Source: an uncultured Clostridia bacterium
GTDB taxonomy: Bacteria > Bacillota > Clostridia > Christensenellales > Aristaeellaceae
Assembly: GCA_934662505.1 (NCBI GenBank)
Contig: CAKUKE010000001.1
Coordinates: 186,001-250,000 of the forward strand
Length of the DNA: 64,000 bases
Reading direction: 5' to 3'
Below, in pieces: positions 17,827 to 26,581 of this stretch. A model generated the notes under the pieces. The model did not search any database, was not told the origin of the DNA, and saw nothing but the letters and a program-made list of their open reading frames with translations. Every line of letters starts with the position of its first letter. Position 1 is the first letter of the stretch. Both the position numbers and the translations under genes were made by a program.

Positions 17827-18948
17827 ATGAGGGAGACGGCGGTTTATCTGGATCACGCGGCCACGACCCTGCCCGAGGCGGAGGTGCTGGAGGCGATGGC
17901 GCAGGCGCAGCGGGCGGCGTACAACCCATCCGCGCTGTATGAAGGGGCGGGGGAGGCGGCGCGGCTGGTGCGGCGCGCCAGAAGGCAGGTGGCGGCCATG
18001 CTGGGTGCGGATCCCGCGGAGGTTTATTTCACCTCCGGCGGAACGGAAAGCAACAGCTGGGCGCTGTTTCAGGCGGCGGGGCGCCACGTGGTGCTGTCCG
18101 CGCAGGAACACGCTTCCGTAATTCGGGCGGCGCAGGCGTTCGGCTGTGCCGTCACGCTGGTGCAGCCGGATCGGGAAGGGGTGATTCACCCTGAAGCGGT
18201 AGCGGCGGCGCTGCGCCCGGATACGGCGCTGGTGTCCGTGCAGGCCGCCAACAATGAAACCGGGGTGCTGCAGCCCGTGCACGAAATATATGCGGCGGCG
18301 CGGGAGCACCGGGTGCTCTTCCATTGCGATGCGGTGCAGGCGTTCGGGCATGTTCCGCTGGAGCGATCACCGTGGGATCTGGTCAGTGTGTCCGCCCATA
18401 AAGTATACGGCCCCAAAGGGGTCGGGTGTCTGGCCGTGCGGCAGACGGTCGCCCTGCGGCCGATGATCTCCGGCGGCGGGCAGGAAATGGGGATGCGCGC
18501 CGGGACGGAGAACGTGCCTGCTATCTGCGGCTTCGGGGCTGCATCTTCGCTGGCAGCGGCGGATATGGCGGCGCGCGCCGAACGGGAGCGCGCGCTGACG
18601 GATATGCTGACGGCGCGCCTCAGGCAGAGCGTGCCCGGGCTGCGCCTGCTGGGGGCAGGCGCGGCGCGTCTGCCGGGCATAGCGGCGCTGCTGCTGCCGG
18701 GGCTTGACGCGGAGGAGGCCATCGCCCGGCTGGACGGTATGGGCGTATGGCTGTCCGGGGGCGCGGCCTGCGCTGCCCGGGAAAAAGCGCCCAGCCCTGT
18801 CTATACGGCCATGGGACTGACGGAAAAAGAAGCGCGGCAGGTGCTGCGGATCAGCGTCGGGCGGCACACCACTCCCGATGATATGGAAAAGGCCGCCCGG
18901 GCCATCGCGCAGGTGTACGCGAGCCGGACGGCTATGTCAGATCGTTAA
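17827..18948 (+). CDS. Cysteine desulfurase (class V aminotransferase)
   Basis: Protein of 373 residues of the NifS/IscS group. It starts with the typical VYLDHAATTLP and has FTSGGTESN (PLP phosphate), ANNETGVLQP, FHCDAVQAFGH and the PLP lysine in SAHKVYGPKGVG. The catalytic cysteine lies in SGGAACAAREKAPS near residue 316. It releases sulfur from cysteine for Fe-S clusters or tRNA thiolation. No iscU or mnmA is adjacent, so the acceptor is unknown. It stands alone on the plus strand between two sugar operons and overlaps the convergent ROK gene by 17 bases. Confidence 0.92.
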   Translation: MRETAVYLDHAATTLPEAEVLEAMAQAQRAAYNPSALYEGAGEAARLVRRARRQVAAMLGADPAEVYFTSGGTESNSWALFQAAGRHVVLSAQEHASVIRAAQAFGCAVTLVQPDREGVIHPEAVAAALRPDTALVSVQAANNETGVLQPVHEIYAAAREHRVLFHCDAVQAFGHVPLERSPWDLVSVSAHKVYGPKGVGCLAVRQTVALRPMISGGGQEMGMRAGTENVPAICGFGAASSLAAADMAARAERERALTDMLTARLRQSVPGLRLLGAGAARLPGIAALLLPGLDAEEAIARLDGMGVWLSGGAACAAREKAPSPVYTAMGLTEKEARQVLRISVGRHTTPDDMEKAARAIAQVYASRTAMSDR

Positions 18949-20152
18949 AATATGTGCGGCGGAGGAGCGCCGCTGCGCCCCGGGCGGAAAGCAGGGGCAA
19001 TTCGCGCCGGTCATAGAGCAGGGAAAACGGGTCGCCCGCAGGGTAGTAACGGAACTGCTTCAGTTCCATGAGCAGAGACTGGTGAAAATGCTCGTCCGCC
19101 CAGGCAAAGTCGCCCTGAAAAAGAACGGTATCCTGATTGTAGGAAAGGGAAAGGTTGTGCAGCGCCACGGCGAAACAGTGCGCCAGATAGCGGACGGCCT
19201 GCCGGGCGGCCGGGTCACCCATCTCCGAAAAGCGGAACAGACGGCGAAACGTGAGGGGCTCCTCCTGCCAGAGCCGCGCTGCCCCCGCCTGCTCAAGCAG
19301 GCTTTGCACATGGGACAGGCTGACCAGACTTTCAAGACAGCCCCGCTTGCCGCAGCCGCACAGCGCCGGACCGGTGTCGCTGATGAGCATGTGGCCGATC
19401 TCGCCGATCAGGCTGTCCCGCCCGCTGAGTACGTGCCCCCGCTCGATCATGCAGGCGCTGACGCCCCAGGTGGTGAACAGGGTCAGCAGCCGGCGCTCTG
19501 CATAGTCGGGACGGTCGGGCAGCACGGCGCGGCCGGCGGCCTTGCCCGCGTTGTCCGCCGCATAGCGCACTGCATTGCCGAAAATGGGACGCAGCGCGTC
19601 TGCCAGACACACGTTGACACCCCAGCCGGGCGCCTGAGAATTGTAGCGCAGGGTCATGGACGCTGCGTCCACCGTGCCGGGTACGCTGAGCGCTACGCCG
19701 TACAGATCGGTCAGGGCGACGCCCTGCTGCGGCAGAAACGCCGCTGAGGCGTCCTTCAGCGCATTCAGCGCGCCGGCAAGGGTATCGCCGTGCGGACAGG
19801 GAAAGGCGGTCAGCCCGTATACGTCTCCGGTCAGCCCGGACAGCGCCAGCGTGATCTCCCGCGGCCACAGGTTTATGCACAGGATCTTACGGGGATCGGC
19901 AAACACGAACAGCTCGGGCTTTTTGCCGCCCGCGCTGGTGGCGCTGCCCAGCCCCAGCGATTTGACGACGCCTGCCTGCCGCCAGTCCTGCAGGGCGCGC
20001 ATGACGGTGGGGCGGCTGATGCCCGTTTCGGCATGAATGGCCGCCGCCGTGGTGGCTTCGCCGCGGCGCAGCACCCGCAGAATGCTCTGGCGGTTGGCAC
20101 GTTTCAAATCTCTGGGCAGGGCGACGGTATCGTCGGCACCGGGGGTATGCAC
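18932..20152 (-). CDS. ROK-family transcriptional regulator (NagC/XylR type)
   Basis: Protein of 406 residues. The N-terminal winged helix (RANRQSILRVLRRGEATTAA then GISRPTVMRALQDW) is followed by a ROK sugar-kinase-like domain with the zinc motif CGCGKRGCLES around residue 258-268. Such proteins are sugar-responsive repressors. The gene lies 27 bases after the alpha-fucosidase gene on the same strand and probably controls it, perhaps in response to a released sugar. Start is GTG at 20152, with AAAGGAG 11 bases upstream; no ATG fits. The 3' end overlaps the convergent cysteine desulfurase gene. Confidence 0.88.
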   Translation of the reverse strand: MHTPGADDTVALPRDLKRANRQSILRVLRRGEATTAAAIHAETGISRPTVMRALQDWRQAGVVKSLGLGSATSAGGKKPELFVFADPRKILCINLWPREITLALSGLTGDVYGLTAFPCPHGDTLAGALNALKDASAAFLPQQGVALTDLYGVALSVPGTVDAASMTLRYNSQAPGWGVNVCLADALRPIFGNAVRYAADNAGKAAGRAVLPDRPDYAERRLLTLFTTWGVSACMIERGHVLSGRDSLIGEIGHMLISDTGPALCGCGKRGCLESLVSLSHVQSLLEQAGAARLWQEEPLTFRRLFRFSEMGDPAARQAVRYLAHCFAVALHNLSLSYNQDTVLFQGDFAWADEHFHQSLLMELKQFRYYPAGDPFSLLYDRRELPLLSARGAAALLRRTYFNDLT

Positions 20153-20179
20153 GGGTATGCGCGCTCCTTTGCTGTAGTA

Positions 20180-21517
20180 TCAGTACAGGCGGATGACCAG
20201 GTCTTCCACCCGTCCACGGGCGGAGAGAATATGCACGTCCAGCGCATCCGTCTCAACGGCGCTGCCCAGCGGGCAGATGCGCCGCGCGCCAACCGTGGCG
20301 CCGGAGAAAAGGGTCTCCCGTGCGCCGGGCAGAGAAAGCCGGAACCGGGCGATGCGCTGACCCTCCTGTATGTTTTCCGACAGGGATACGCAGCGGATGG
20401 CCGCCGCCTTGGGCAAACGTACGTGAAACACACACTGGGTGGGGCTGGTCTCCTCCCGGGTAACGCAGCCGGCCGTGTCCACCTCACGGCCGAACCGCTG
20501 CCGCAGCGCTTTTCCCAATTCGCTGAGGCGCTGCACATCCCGGGGGTCGAACTGGCCGGAAGGCATGGGCGGCACGTTCAGGTTGAACGCTGCGCTGCCG
20601 CCTACGCTGGTCATGTAGGCCTGCAGCAGCTTCTCCAGCTCGTGGGGCGCTTCTTCCGGGTGGTAAAACCAGCCGGGGCGGATGGACATGTCCACCTCCG
20701 CCGGGCAGAAAGCGAGCCCCCGGCTGTAGGCGATCACATCCAGACTGCCCAGATCGCCCCAGTCGTTATAGATGTCGGGGAGCCCCCCGGGCAGCAATGA
20801 GCCTTCCGTCTGCCGGTCTGCGAGCGGGCAGAGCTCGAAGGGCACCGTCATCCATTCCGCATGACGCGCCCGGCCGCTTTCATTGCCGCACCAGCGGATA
20901 TCCGGCCCGGTGTCGCTGAAAATGCAGGCGTTTGGCTGGTAACGGCGCACCAGATCGATGTAGCCCTCAAAGTCATACTGCTGCCGGCGACCGTTTGGAC
21001 CTTCACCGCATGCGCCGTCAAACCAGACGTAGAAAATATCGCCGTACTGGGTCAACAGTTCGGTCAGCTGATTTTTATAGTATTCATTGTAGGCTTCCGT
21101 GCCGTAGAAGGGACAGTTGCGATCCCAGGGAGAAAGATAAAAACCGAAGCGGATGCCGCCGCGGCGGCAGGCCTCTGCCGCCATGCGCACCACGTCGCCC
21201 CTGCCGTTCATCCAGAGGCTGTTTTTGACGCTGTGTTCGGTGAAACGGCTGGGCCACAGGCAGAAGCCGTCGTGATGCTTGGCCGTCAGAACCAGACCGG
21301 TCATGCCCGCAGCCTTGATGGCGGCCACCCACTGGTCGCAATCCAGCGCCGTGGGCTGAAACAGGGAGGGACTCTCGTTGCCCAGACCCCATTCCCGGTT
21401 GGTGTAGGTGTTGGGGCCAAAATGCACAAAGGCGTAAAACGGGTCGCGCATGAATGCAGCCTGCCGGCGGCTGGGGCGGACGCGACCCGCATTTTCCAGA
21501 AAAGCGGCGTAATCCAT
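20180..21517 (-). CDS. Alpha-L-fucosidase, GH29
   Basis: Protein of 445 residues. The N-terminal catalytic barrel shows FVHFGPNTYT, GLVLTAKHHDGFCLWPS and the nucleophile aspartate in FYVWFDGACGEG (about D167), all GH29 hallmarks. A C-terminal beta-sandwich-like region follows from about residue 330. No signal peptide is seen, so it should be cytoplasmic. It removes alpha-linked fucose from glycans, such as host mucin or milk oligosaccharides. The ATG at 21517 follows CGGGAGG. It forms a unit with the downstream ROK regulator and has its own promoter. Confidence 0.9.
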   Translation of the reverse strand: MDYAAFLENAGRVRPSRRQAAFMRDPFYAFVHFGPNTYTNREWGLGNESPSLFQPTALDCDQWVAAIKAAGMTGLVLTAKHHDGFCLWPSRFTEHSVKNSLWMNGRGDVVRMAAEACRRGGIRFGFYLSPWDRNCPFYGTEAYNEYYKNQLTELLTQYGDIFYVWFDGACGEGPNGRRQQYDFEGYIDLVRRYQPNACIFSDTGPDIRWCGNESGRARHAEWMTVPFELCPLADRQTEGSLLPGGLPDIYNDWGDLGSLDVIAYSRGLAFCPAEVDMSIRPGWFYHPEEAPHELEKLLQAYMTSVGGSAAFNLNVPPMPSGQFDPRDVQRLSELGKALRQRFGREVDTAGCVTREETSPTQCVFHVRLPKAAAIRCVSLSENIQEGQRIARFRLSLPGARETLFSGATVGARRICPLGSAVETDALDVHILSARGRVEDLVIRLY

Positions 21518-21558
21518 GGAAACCTCCCGATCAACGATCTGCCTTCTACAATCGGCTT

Positions 21559-21588
21559 ATTATAGCACAGGAAGAGAAGCGTTGGCAA
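21559..21588 (-). promoter_or_regulatory. Sigma-A promoter of the fucosidase-ROK unit
   Basis: On the minus strand: TTGCCA, 18-base spacer ending in TGC (extended -10), TATAAT. It is about 42 bases before the start codon. Confidence 0.8.
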
Positions 21589-21766
21589 GGATGAGGAGCC
21601 CGGTGCGGAGAGCGCCTTTGAGGAAGCCCGTACAGACCGCGCGACAGGGCGGCGCTCCAGTGCGGCGAGAGGGGCAAAGCCGGGCAAGGTGAGAAAAGGC
21701 GGCGAGGCGGCGCAGCGGGGTGAATGACCCGGCCGGGGGTGCCGCACAGGCCTTTGAGCTGAAATG

Positions 21767-21798
21767 AAAAAGGGGAACGGCGCGTCGGCGCCGTCCCC
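21767..21798 (-). terminator. Rho-independent terminator after oppA
   Basis: On the minus strand GGGGACGGCGC pairs with GCGCCGTTCCCC (one bulge), followed by TTTTT. It lies about 25 bases after the oppA stop. Confidence 0.8.
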
Positions 21799-21821
21799 CA
21801 AGGAGGGATGGATGAAGCGGA

Positions 21822-23462
21822 TTACTTACCGAACTGGATGTCGTTGTTGCCGCTGTCGGTCGTCCACATTTCCAGCATGTTGATGGGATCGTTGAAGTCA
21901 GCGACCCAGCCGTTGCGGGCGATGTCGTAGTTGCCGCTCTTGCGCTCGTTGAGGAACACCTTCCAGTCCAGAGACTTGATGGTCATGTTGATGCCCACGG
22001 CCGCGAAGTCCTGCTGCAGGCACTCGGCGATGGCCACGTGACCGGAGGTGTTGTTGGTCAGATACTCGAAGGACAGGGGCGTTTCGGCGGACAGCATGCC
22101 GTTCTCATCGAATTCGTAGCCTGCGGTCTTGAGCAGCTCAATGGCGCCTTCCACATCCACTTCGGTGCCGTAGTAGCCTTCACCATCCACTGCGTGGAAC
22201 ACGCCGCCGTTGCCGTCGGCCATGCCCACCGGGATGAAGGTGGTGGCGATCTTCTGACCGGTCTGGCCGACGGTGTCAATGATGTACTGACGGTCGACCA
22301 GCTTGGAGAGCGCCTTGCGCATATTGGCGGCCTGCTCCACGGTCTTGCCGTCGAACAGGGGAGACTTGACGTTGAAGCACACATAGTAGTTGCCCAGCTC
22401 GTCCACGATGTGGAACTCGGGGTTATCCAGCTGCGCGGCGATCTGATCGGTAGCCACGGAGTCGATGAAATCCAGGTCGCCGTTCTGATAGGCGGTGAAG
22501 ATGGCGGTGTCGTCGTCGGAGAGCATCAGTTCAATGCGCTCGATCTTCACATTTTCAGCATCCCAGTAGTAGGGGTTCTTCACATACACCATGGACTGGT
22601 CATGGGTCCAGCTTTCCAGCGTGTAGGCGCCGCAGGACACAAAGCCCGCTTCCAGCGCCCAGGCGCCGGGGTTGGTATCCTTGTCGGGAGCAGCTTCCAC
22701 GCAGGCTTTCTGCACGGCGAAGAAGGTGGGGAAGGCAGCCAGATCCATCATGTAGGCGCAGGGCGCGGTCAGCTTGACGGTGAACAGCTTGCCGTCTTCG
22801 GAGGCGGTCACGTTCAGGTCGTCCGGATAGCCTTCAATGCCGTTGAACATGTAGGCGTAGTCGGCGGCAGTCGCGGTGGCGGCGGCGCGCTTCCAGCTGT
22901 AAACGAAGTCGTTGGCGTCCAGATCGGTGCCGTCGGACCACTTCAGGCCTTCACGCATGGTGAAGACGTAGGTCAGACCGTCTTCGGACACTTCCACGCC
23001 GGTGGCCAGATTGGGCGCCACATTGCCGTTCGCATCGTAGGAGTACAGGCCTGCGAAGGAGTTGGCGGCCAGGGTCGCGCCGTCCACGGTGGAGTTCAGC
23101 GCGGGATCCAGCTTATCGGGCTCAGAGGCCAGCTGCATCTTGACCGTGGTCTTGTCGCCGTTGGCGGCGTACATGAAGAACTTGGTGCCGTAGGGGTTGG
23201 AGTAGAAGCCGGTGAAGTCGGGCTTGGCCATGTACACATCATTGTAATAATAGATGGGCAGCACGGCGCCGGTATCCATCAGCATGTCTTCCGCCTTGTG
23301 CATCAGTTCGGCACGGGCGGCAAAGTCAGTGGACGCCTTGATATCGGCAATCAACTGGTCATACTCCGCCCAGGCGGGTTCGGAGCCTTCGTCAGCCATC
23401 GCGAAGCTGAACACGGAGCACAGCATGACGGCGGCCAGCAACATAGCAAGCAGCTTTTTCAT
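21822..23462 (-). CDS. oppA: Oligopeptide-binding protein, apparently circularly permuted
   Basis: Secreted solute-binding protein of 546 residues, SBP_bac_5 family. Residues 1-23 are a signal peptide; no lipobox cysteine follows, so the mode of anchoring is unclear. The order of the mature protein is unusual. Residues ~31-99 (EYDQLIADIKAS, then VLPIYYYNDVYM, then NPYGTKFFMY) look like the normal C-terminus of OppA. The normal N-terminus (ASEPDKLDPALNS, then LKWSDGTDLDANDFVYSWKR) begins at ~103. The protein ends at GNNDIQFGK, where other OppA proteins would continue with the EYD segment. Nothing coding follows the stop. Last gene of oppBCDFA; ATG follows AGAGGAGGT. Confidence 0.9.
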   Translation of the reverse strand: MKKLLAMLLAAVMLCSVFSFAMADEGSEPAWAEYDQLIADIKASTDFAARAELMHKAEDMLMDTGAVLPIYYYNDVYMAKPDFTGFYSNPYGTKFFMYAANGDKTTVKMQLASEPDKLDPALNSTVDGATLAANSFAGLYSYDANGNVAPNLATGVEVSEDGLTYVFTMREGLKWSDGTDLDANDFVYSWKRAAATATAADYAYMFNGIEGYPDDLNVTASEDGKLFTVKLTAPCAYMMDLAAFPTFFAVQKACVEAAPDKDTNPGAWALEAGFVSCGAYTLESWTHDQSMVYVKNPYYWDAENVKIERIELMLSDDDTAIFTAYQNGDLDFIDSVATDQIAAQLDNPEFHIVDELGNYYVCFNVKSPLFDGKTVEQAANMRKALSKLVDRQYIIDTVGQTGQKIATTFIPVGMADGNGGVFHAVDGEGYYGTEVDVEGAIELLKTAGYEFDENGMLSAETPLSFEYLTNNTSGHVAIAECLQQDFAAVGINMTIKSLDWKVFLNERKSGNYDIARNGWVADFNDPINMLEMWTTDSGNNDIQFGK

Positions 23463-23500
23463 AAGGGTTTACCTCCTCTGAATATTTATATCACCGGCGT

Positions 23501-24475
23501 TTACCGGGTGATATCGTGAGCATGAAGACAGGCGACCTGCCTGCCGTCGCCAAAGTCGGTCAACTCGGGACGGACTCTGGCGCATTCTTCCGTGGCGTAG
23601 GGGCACCGGGTGCGGAACGCACAGCCCTCGGGCACATGCAGGGGAGAGGGAACGTCCCCTTCCAGAATGATGCGCTGACGGGTGCGGGCGGACTCGGGGT
23701 CGGGCAGCGGAATGGCGGAGATGAGCGAGCGGGTGTAGGGATGCACCGGATGCTCAATGATGTCGTTGGCGTCGCCGATCTCTACAATCCGTCCCAGATA
23801 CATCACCGCGATGCGGCGGGAAATGTGCTGCACCACCAGCAGGTCGTGAGCGATGAACAGGTAGGCGATGCCCAGCTTTTCCTGCAATTCCTCAAAGGTG
23901 TTGATGATCTGCGCCTGAATGGACACGTCCAGCGCAGATACGGGCTCGTCGCACACGATGAAGCGGGGGTTGACCGCCAGCGCCCGGGCAATGCCGATGC
24001 GCTGCCGCTGACCGCCGGAAAACTCATGGGCGTAGCGGCGGGCATGGTCGCTGTTGAGCCCTACCGTTTCAAGCAGGTGGGCGATCTTGTCCTTCCGTTC
24101 CTGCTTGCTGGCGTACAGGTGGTGAATGTCCAGCGGCTCGCCGACAATGTCGGCCACCGTCATGCGGGGGTTCAGGGAAGAATAGGGATCCTGAAACACG
24201 ATCTGCATATCCTTGCGGAACTGACCGATGTTTTTGGAGGTGATCTTCTGTCCGTCGAAGTACACCTCGCCCCCCGTGGGCTTGTACAGGTGCAGCAGGG
24301 TGCGGCCTACCGTGGTCTTGCCGCAGCCGCTTTCGCCCACCAGACCCAGCGTTTCGCCCTCGTCGATGGTAAAGGATACGTCGTCCACCGCCTTGAGGGG
24401 GAGCTTGGTCAGCATGTCTGCCTTGACGGAGAAATACTGCTTGAGGTGGCGCACGTCCACCAGATGGTTACTCAT
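23501..24475 (-). CDS. oppF: Oligopeptide ABC transporter ATP-binding protein OppF
   Basis: Cytoplasmic ATPase of 324 residues. Walker A GESGCGKTT, Q-loop FQDPYSSLNPRM, signature FSGGQRQRIGIARAL and Walker B FIVCDEPVSALD are all intact. The C-terminal oligo_HPY region (VHPYTRSLISAIP, then CAFRTRCPYATEECA with the cysteines seen in this subgroup) is present. It powers peptide uptake with OppD. Its start overlaps the end of oppD by 8 bases, so translation is coupled. Confidence 0.95.
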   Translation of the reverse strand: MSNHLVDVRHLKQYFSVKADMLTKLPLKAVDDVSFTIDEGETLGLVGESGCGKTTVGRTLLHLYKPTGGEVYFDGQKITSKNIGQFRKDMQIVFQDPYSSLNPRMTVADIVGEPLDIHHLYASKQERKDKIAHLLETVGLNSDHARRYAHEFSGGQRQRIGIARALAVNPRFIVCDEPVSALDVSIQAQIINTFEELQEKLGIAYLFIAHDLLVVQHISRRIAVMYLGRIVEIGDANDIIEHPVHPYTRSLISAIPLPDPESARTRQRIILEGDVPSPLHVPEGCAFRTRCPYATEECARVRPELTDFGDGRQVACLHAHDITR

Positions 24476-25481
24476 GATCGGCGCCCTCCTTTGCTTCTTC
24501 GTATACCTTTTTCACGTTCAGCCAGCAGGCGGCGATCTGCTCGTCGTTGATGCGGAATTCCGGCGGCGCCTGATGAAGACAGATCTTCATGGCCTTATCA
24601 CAGCGGGCGGCGAAGGGGCAGCCCGCAGGCATGTTCATCAGATCCACCGGGGAGCCGGCGATGGGCACCAGCCGCTCGTGCTTGCCGGAGATCTTGGGAA
24701 TGGAACGGATGAGCCCCTTGGTGTATTCGTGGCAGGGGTTGTAGAAAATGGCGTCCGCCGTGCCCCGTTCGCATACCCGCCCGGCGTACATCACAATGAT
24801 CTCGTCGCAGATATCCGCGATGACGCCCAGATCGTGGGTGATCATGATGATGGCCATGCCCAGTTTCTTCTGCAGCGACTGCATCAGTTCCAGAATCTGC
24901 GCCTGAATGGTCACATCCAGCGCGGTGGTGGGCTCGTCGGCAATCAGGATGTCCGGTTCGCAGGCCAGCGCCATGGCGATCATCACCCGCTGCCGCATGC
25001 CGCCGGACAACTCGTAGGGGTACTGCTTCAGCCGCTTTTCCGGCTCGTTCACGCCTACCAGCTGGAGCATTTCCAGCGCCCGCGCCCTGACCTGCTCGGG
25101 GGTACGGTCGGTGTGGATGCGGATGGCTTCCCGAAGCTGATTGCCGATGGTGTACACCGGGTTCAGACTGGTCATGGGATCCTGAAAGATGATGGATACC
25201 TTTTCGCCCCGGAAGGACTGAAGCTGCTGCTCGGAGTACTTGAGCACGTTTTCCCCCTTATAGAGGATCTCGCCCTGGGTGACGCGCCCCGTATCCGCCA
25301 GAATCTGCAGAATGGAGTAGGCGGACACGCTCTTGCCTGAGCCGCTTTCGCCCACGATGCCCAGCACCTTGCCCTTCTCCAGATTGAAGGATACGCCGTT
25401 GACGGCTTTCACCTCGCCGTTATCGGTAAAGAAGGATACATGCAGATCCTTCACCTGCAAAAGCAGATTGTTTTCACTCAT
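24468..25481 (-). CDS. oppD: Oligopeptide ABC transporter ATP-binding protein OppD
   Basis: Cytoplasmic ATPase of 337 residues with Walker A GESGSGKS, FQDPMTSLNPVYTIG, signature LSGGMRQRVMIAMAL and Walker B ILIADEPTTALD, followed by the oligo_HPY region (YTKGLIRSIPK, then CPFAARCDKAMKIC). It pairs with OppF. The ATG at 25481 follows GAAGAGGTG, 6 bases after the oppC stop. Confidence 0.95.
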   Translation of the reverse strand: MSENNLLLQVKDLHVSFFTDNGEVKAVNGVSFNLEKGKVLGIVGESGSGKSVSAYSILQILADTGRVTQGEILYKGENVLKYSEQQLQSFRGEKVSIIFQDPMTSLNPVYTIGNQLREAIRIHTDRTPEQVRARALEMLQLVGVNEPEKRLKQYPYELSGGMRQRVMIAMALACEPDILIADEPTTALDVTIQAQILELMQSLQKKLGMAIIMITHDLGVIADICDEIIVMYAGRVCERGTADAIFYNPCHEYTKGLIRSIPKISGKHERLVPIAGSPVDLMNMPAGCPFAARCDKAMKICLHQAPPEFRINDEQIAACWLNVKKVYEEAKEGADHE

Positions 25482-25487
25482 GTTGCA

Positions 25488-26567
25488 TCACCTCTTCAGC
25501 TTGGGGTCAAAGGCGTCGCGCAGACCGTCGCCCAGCAGATTGAAGGAAAGCACGATCAGGCAAATGCCGACAGCGGGGAAAATCAGCTTAAAGGGGTAAA
25601 TCTGCAGCGCCTGACGGGCGGAATTGGCCAGCGAACCCAGAGAGGGCATGGGCGCCTGCACACCCAGACCGATGAAGCTGAGAAAGCTTTCGGTGAAGAT
25701 GGCGCTGGGAATCTGGAGCGCGGTGGAGATGATGATGACGCTCATGCAGTTGGGCAGAATGTGCTTGCGGATGATCCGCCCGGGCTTGGCGCCCATGGCC
25801 TTGGCGGCCAGCACGTATTCGTTCTGCTTGATGGACAGGATCTGTCCACGTACCAGACGGGCCATGCCCACCCAGTACAGCGCGCCGAACACCAGGAAAA
25901 GGGAAAGCATGTTGGTGCCGATTTTTGCCAGCGCGGTTCCCTCCAGGGACTTGCCCAGCACCTGATCCAGCACGACCGACAGAAGAATGACCATCAGCGT
26001 GTCGGGCAGGGAGTAGATGATATCCACAATACGCATCATGATCAGGTCGACCCGACCCCCTACATAGCCGGAGATGGAGCCGTACAGCAGACCGATGAAC
26101 AGCACGATCAGACTGGCGAACAGACCGACCAGCAGGGATACCCTCGCGCCGTATACCACCCGGATGAAGTAGTCCCGGCAAAGCTCATCCGTTCCGAAAA
26201 TGTGGGGGAAAATGTATTCGCCCCGGTCGATGGCCTGCTGCTCCATTTTGGAATAGGTAAAGGGAGCAAGATTCTTGGCGCTTTTGTCCCGCTTGCCATC
26301 CACCGTCACCATGGAACTGTAGCTGTAGGGGCAGATCATGGGCGCGAATATGATGGTCAGGATAATGACCAGCAGAACGACCATGCTGCCTACGGCCAGC
26401 GGGTTTTTAAACAGCTTGCGCATGCCGTCCCGGAAGAAGGTGGTGGACTCCCGCATGGTTTCATGCTGCGCCTTTTCCTCATCCGTGGCGGGCTCAAACT
26501 GCTTCAGATCCAATTGGAGGCTGAGCAGCTGCTTCTTGGGAACTTTGTTGGTATCAAAGGTACGCAT
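25488..26567 (-). CDS. oppC: Oligopeptide ABC transporter permease OppC
   Basis: Inner-membrane permease of 359 residues. An N-terminal extension of about 55 residues precedes the first helix (NPLAVGSMVVLLVIILTIIF). The binding-protein-dependent permease signature, with the EAA loop, is at YVLAAKAMGAKPGRIIRKHI near residue 245. About six membrane segments are visible. A large extracellular loop lies between helices 1 and 2, as in OppC/DppC proteins. It pairs with OppB. The ATG at 26567 follows TGAGGAGG. Confidence 0.93.
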   Translation of the reverse strand: MRTFDTNKVPKKQLLSLQLDLKQFEPATDEEKAQHETMRESTTFFRDGMRKLFKNPLAVGSMVVLLVIILTIIFAPMICPYSYSSMVTVDGKRDKSAKNLAPFTYSKMEQQAIDRGEYIFPHIFGTDELCRDYFIRVVYGARVSLLVGLFASLIVLFIGLLYGSISGYVGGRVDLIMMRIVDIIYSLPDTLMVILLSVVLDQVLGKSLEGTALAKIGTNMLSLFLVFGALYWVGMARLVRGQILSIKQNEYVLAAKAMGAKPGRIIRKHILPNCMSVIIISTALQIPSAIFTESFLSFIGLGVQAPMPSLGSLANSARQALQIYPFKLIFPAVGICLIVLSFNLLGDGLRDAFDPKLKR

Positions 26568-26581
26568 GGTCTCTCGCCTCC

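Larger units (their letters stand above)
21518..21821. other. Intergenic region between oppA and the fucosidase gene
   Basis: Holds the oppA terminator (21767-21798) and the fucosidase promoter (21559-21588). The GC-rich part between 21590 and 21766 shows nothing recognisable. Confidence 0.6.

Noticed and set aside
21822..23462. OppA explained as two genes or a frameshifted pair
   Set aside because: One uninterrupted frame with one signal peptide, no internal start site and a terminator right after the stop.
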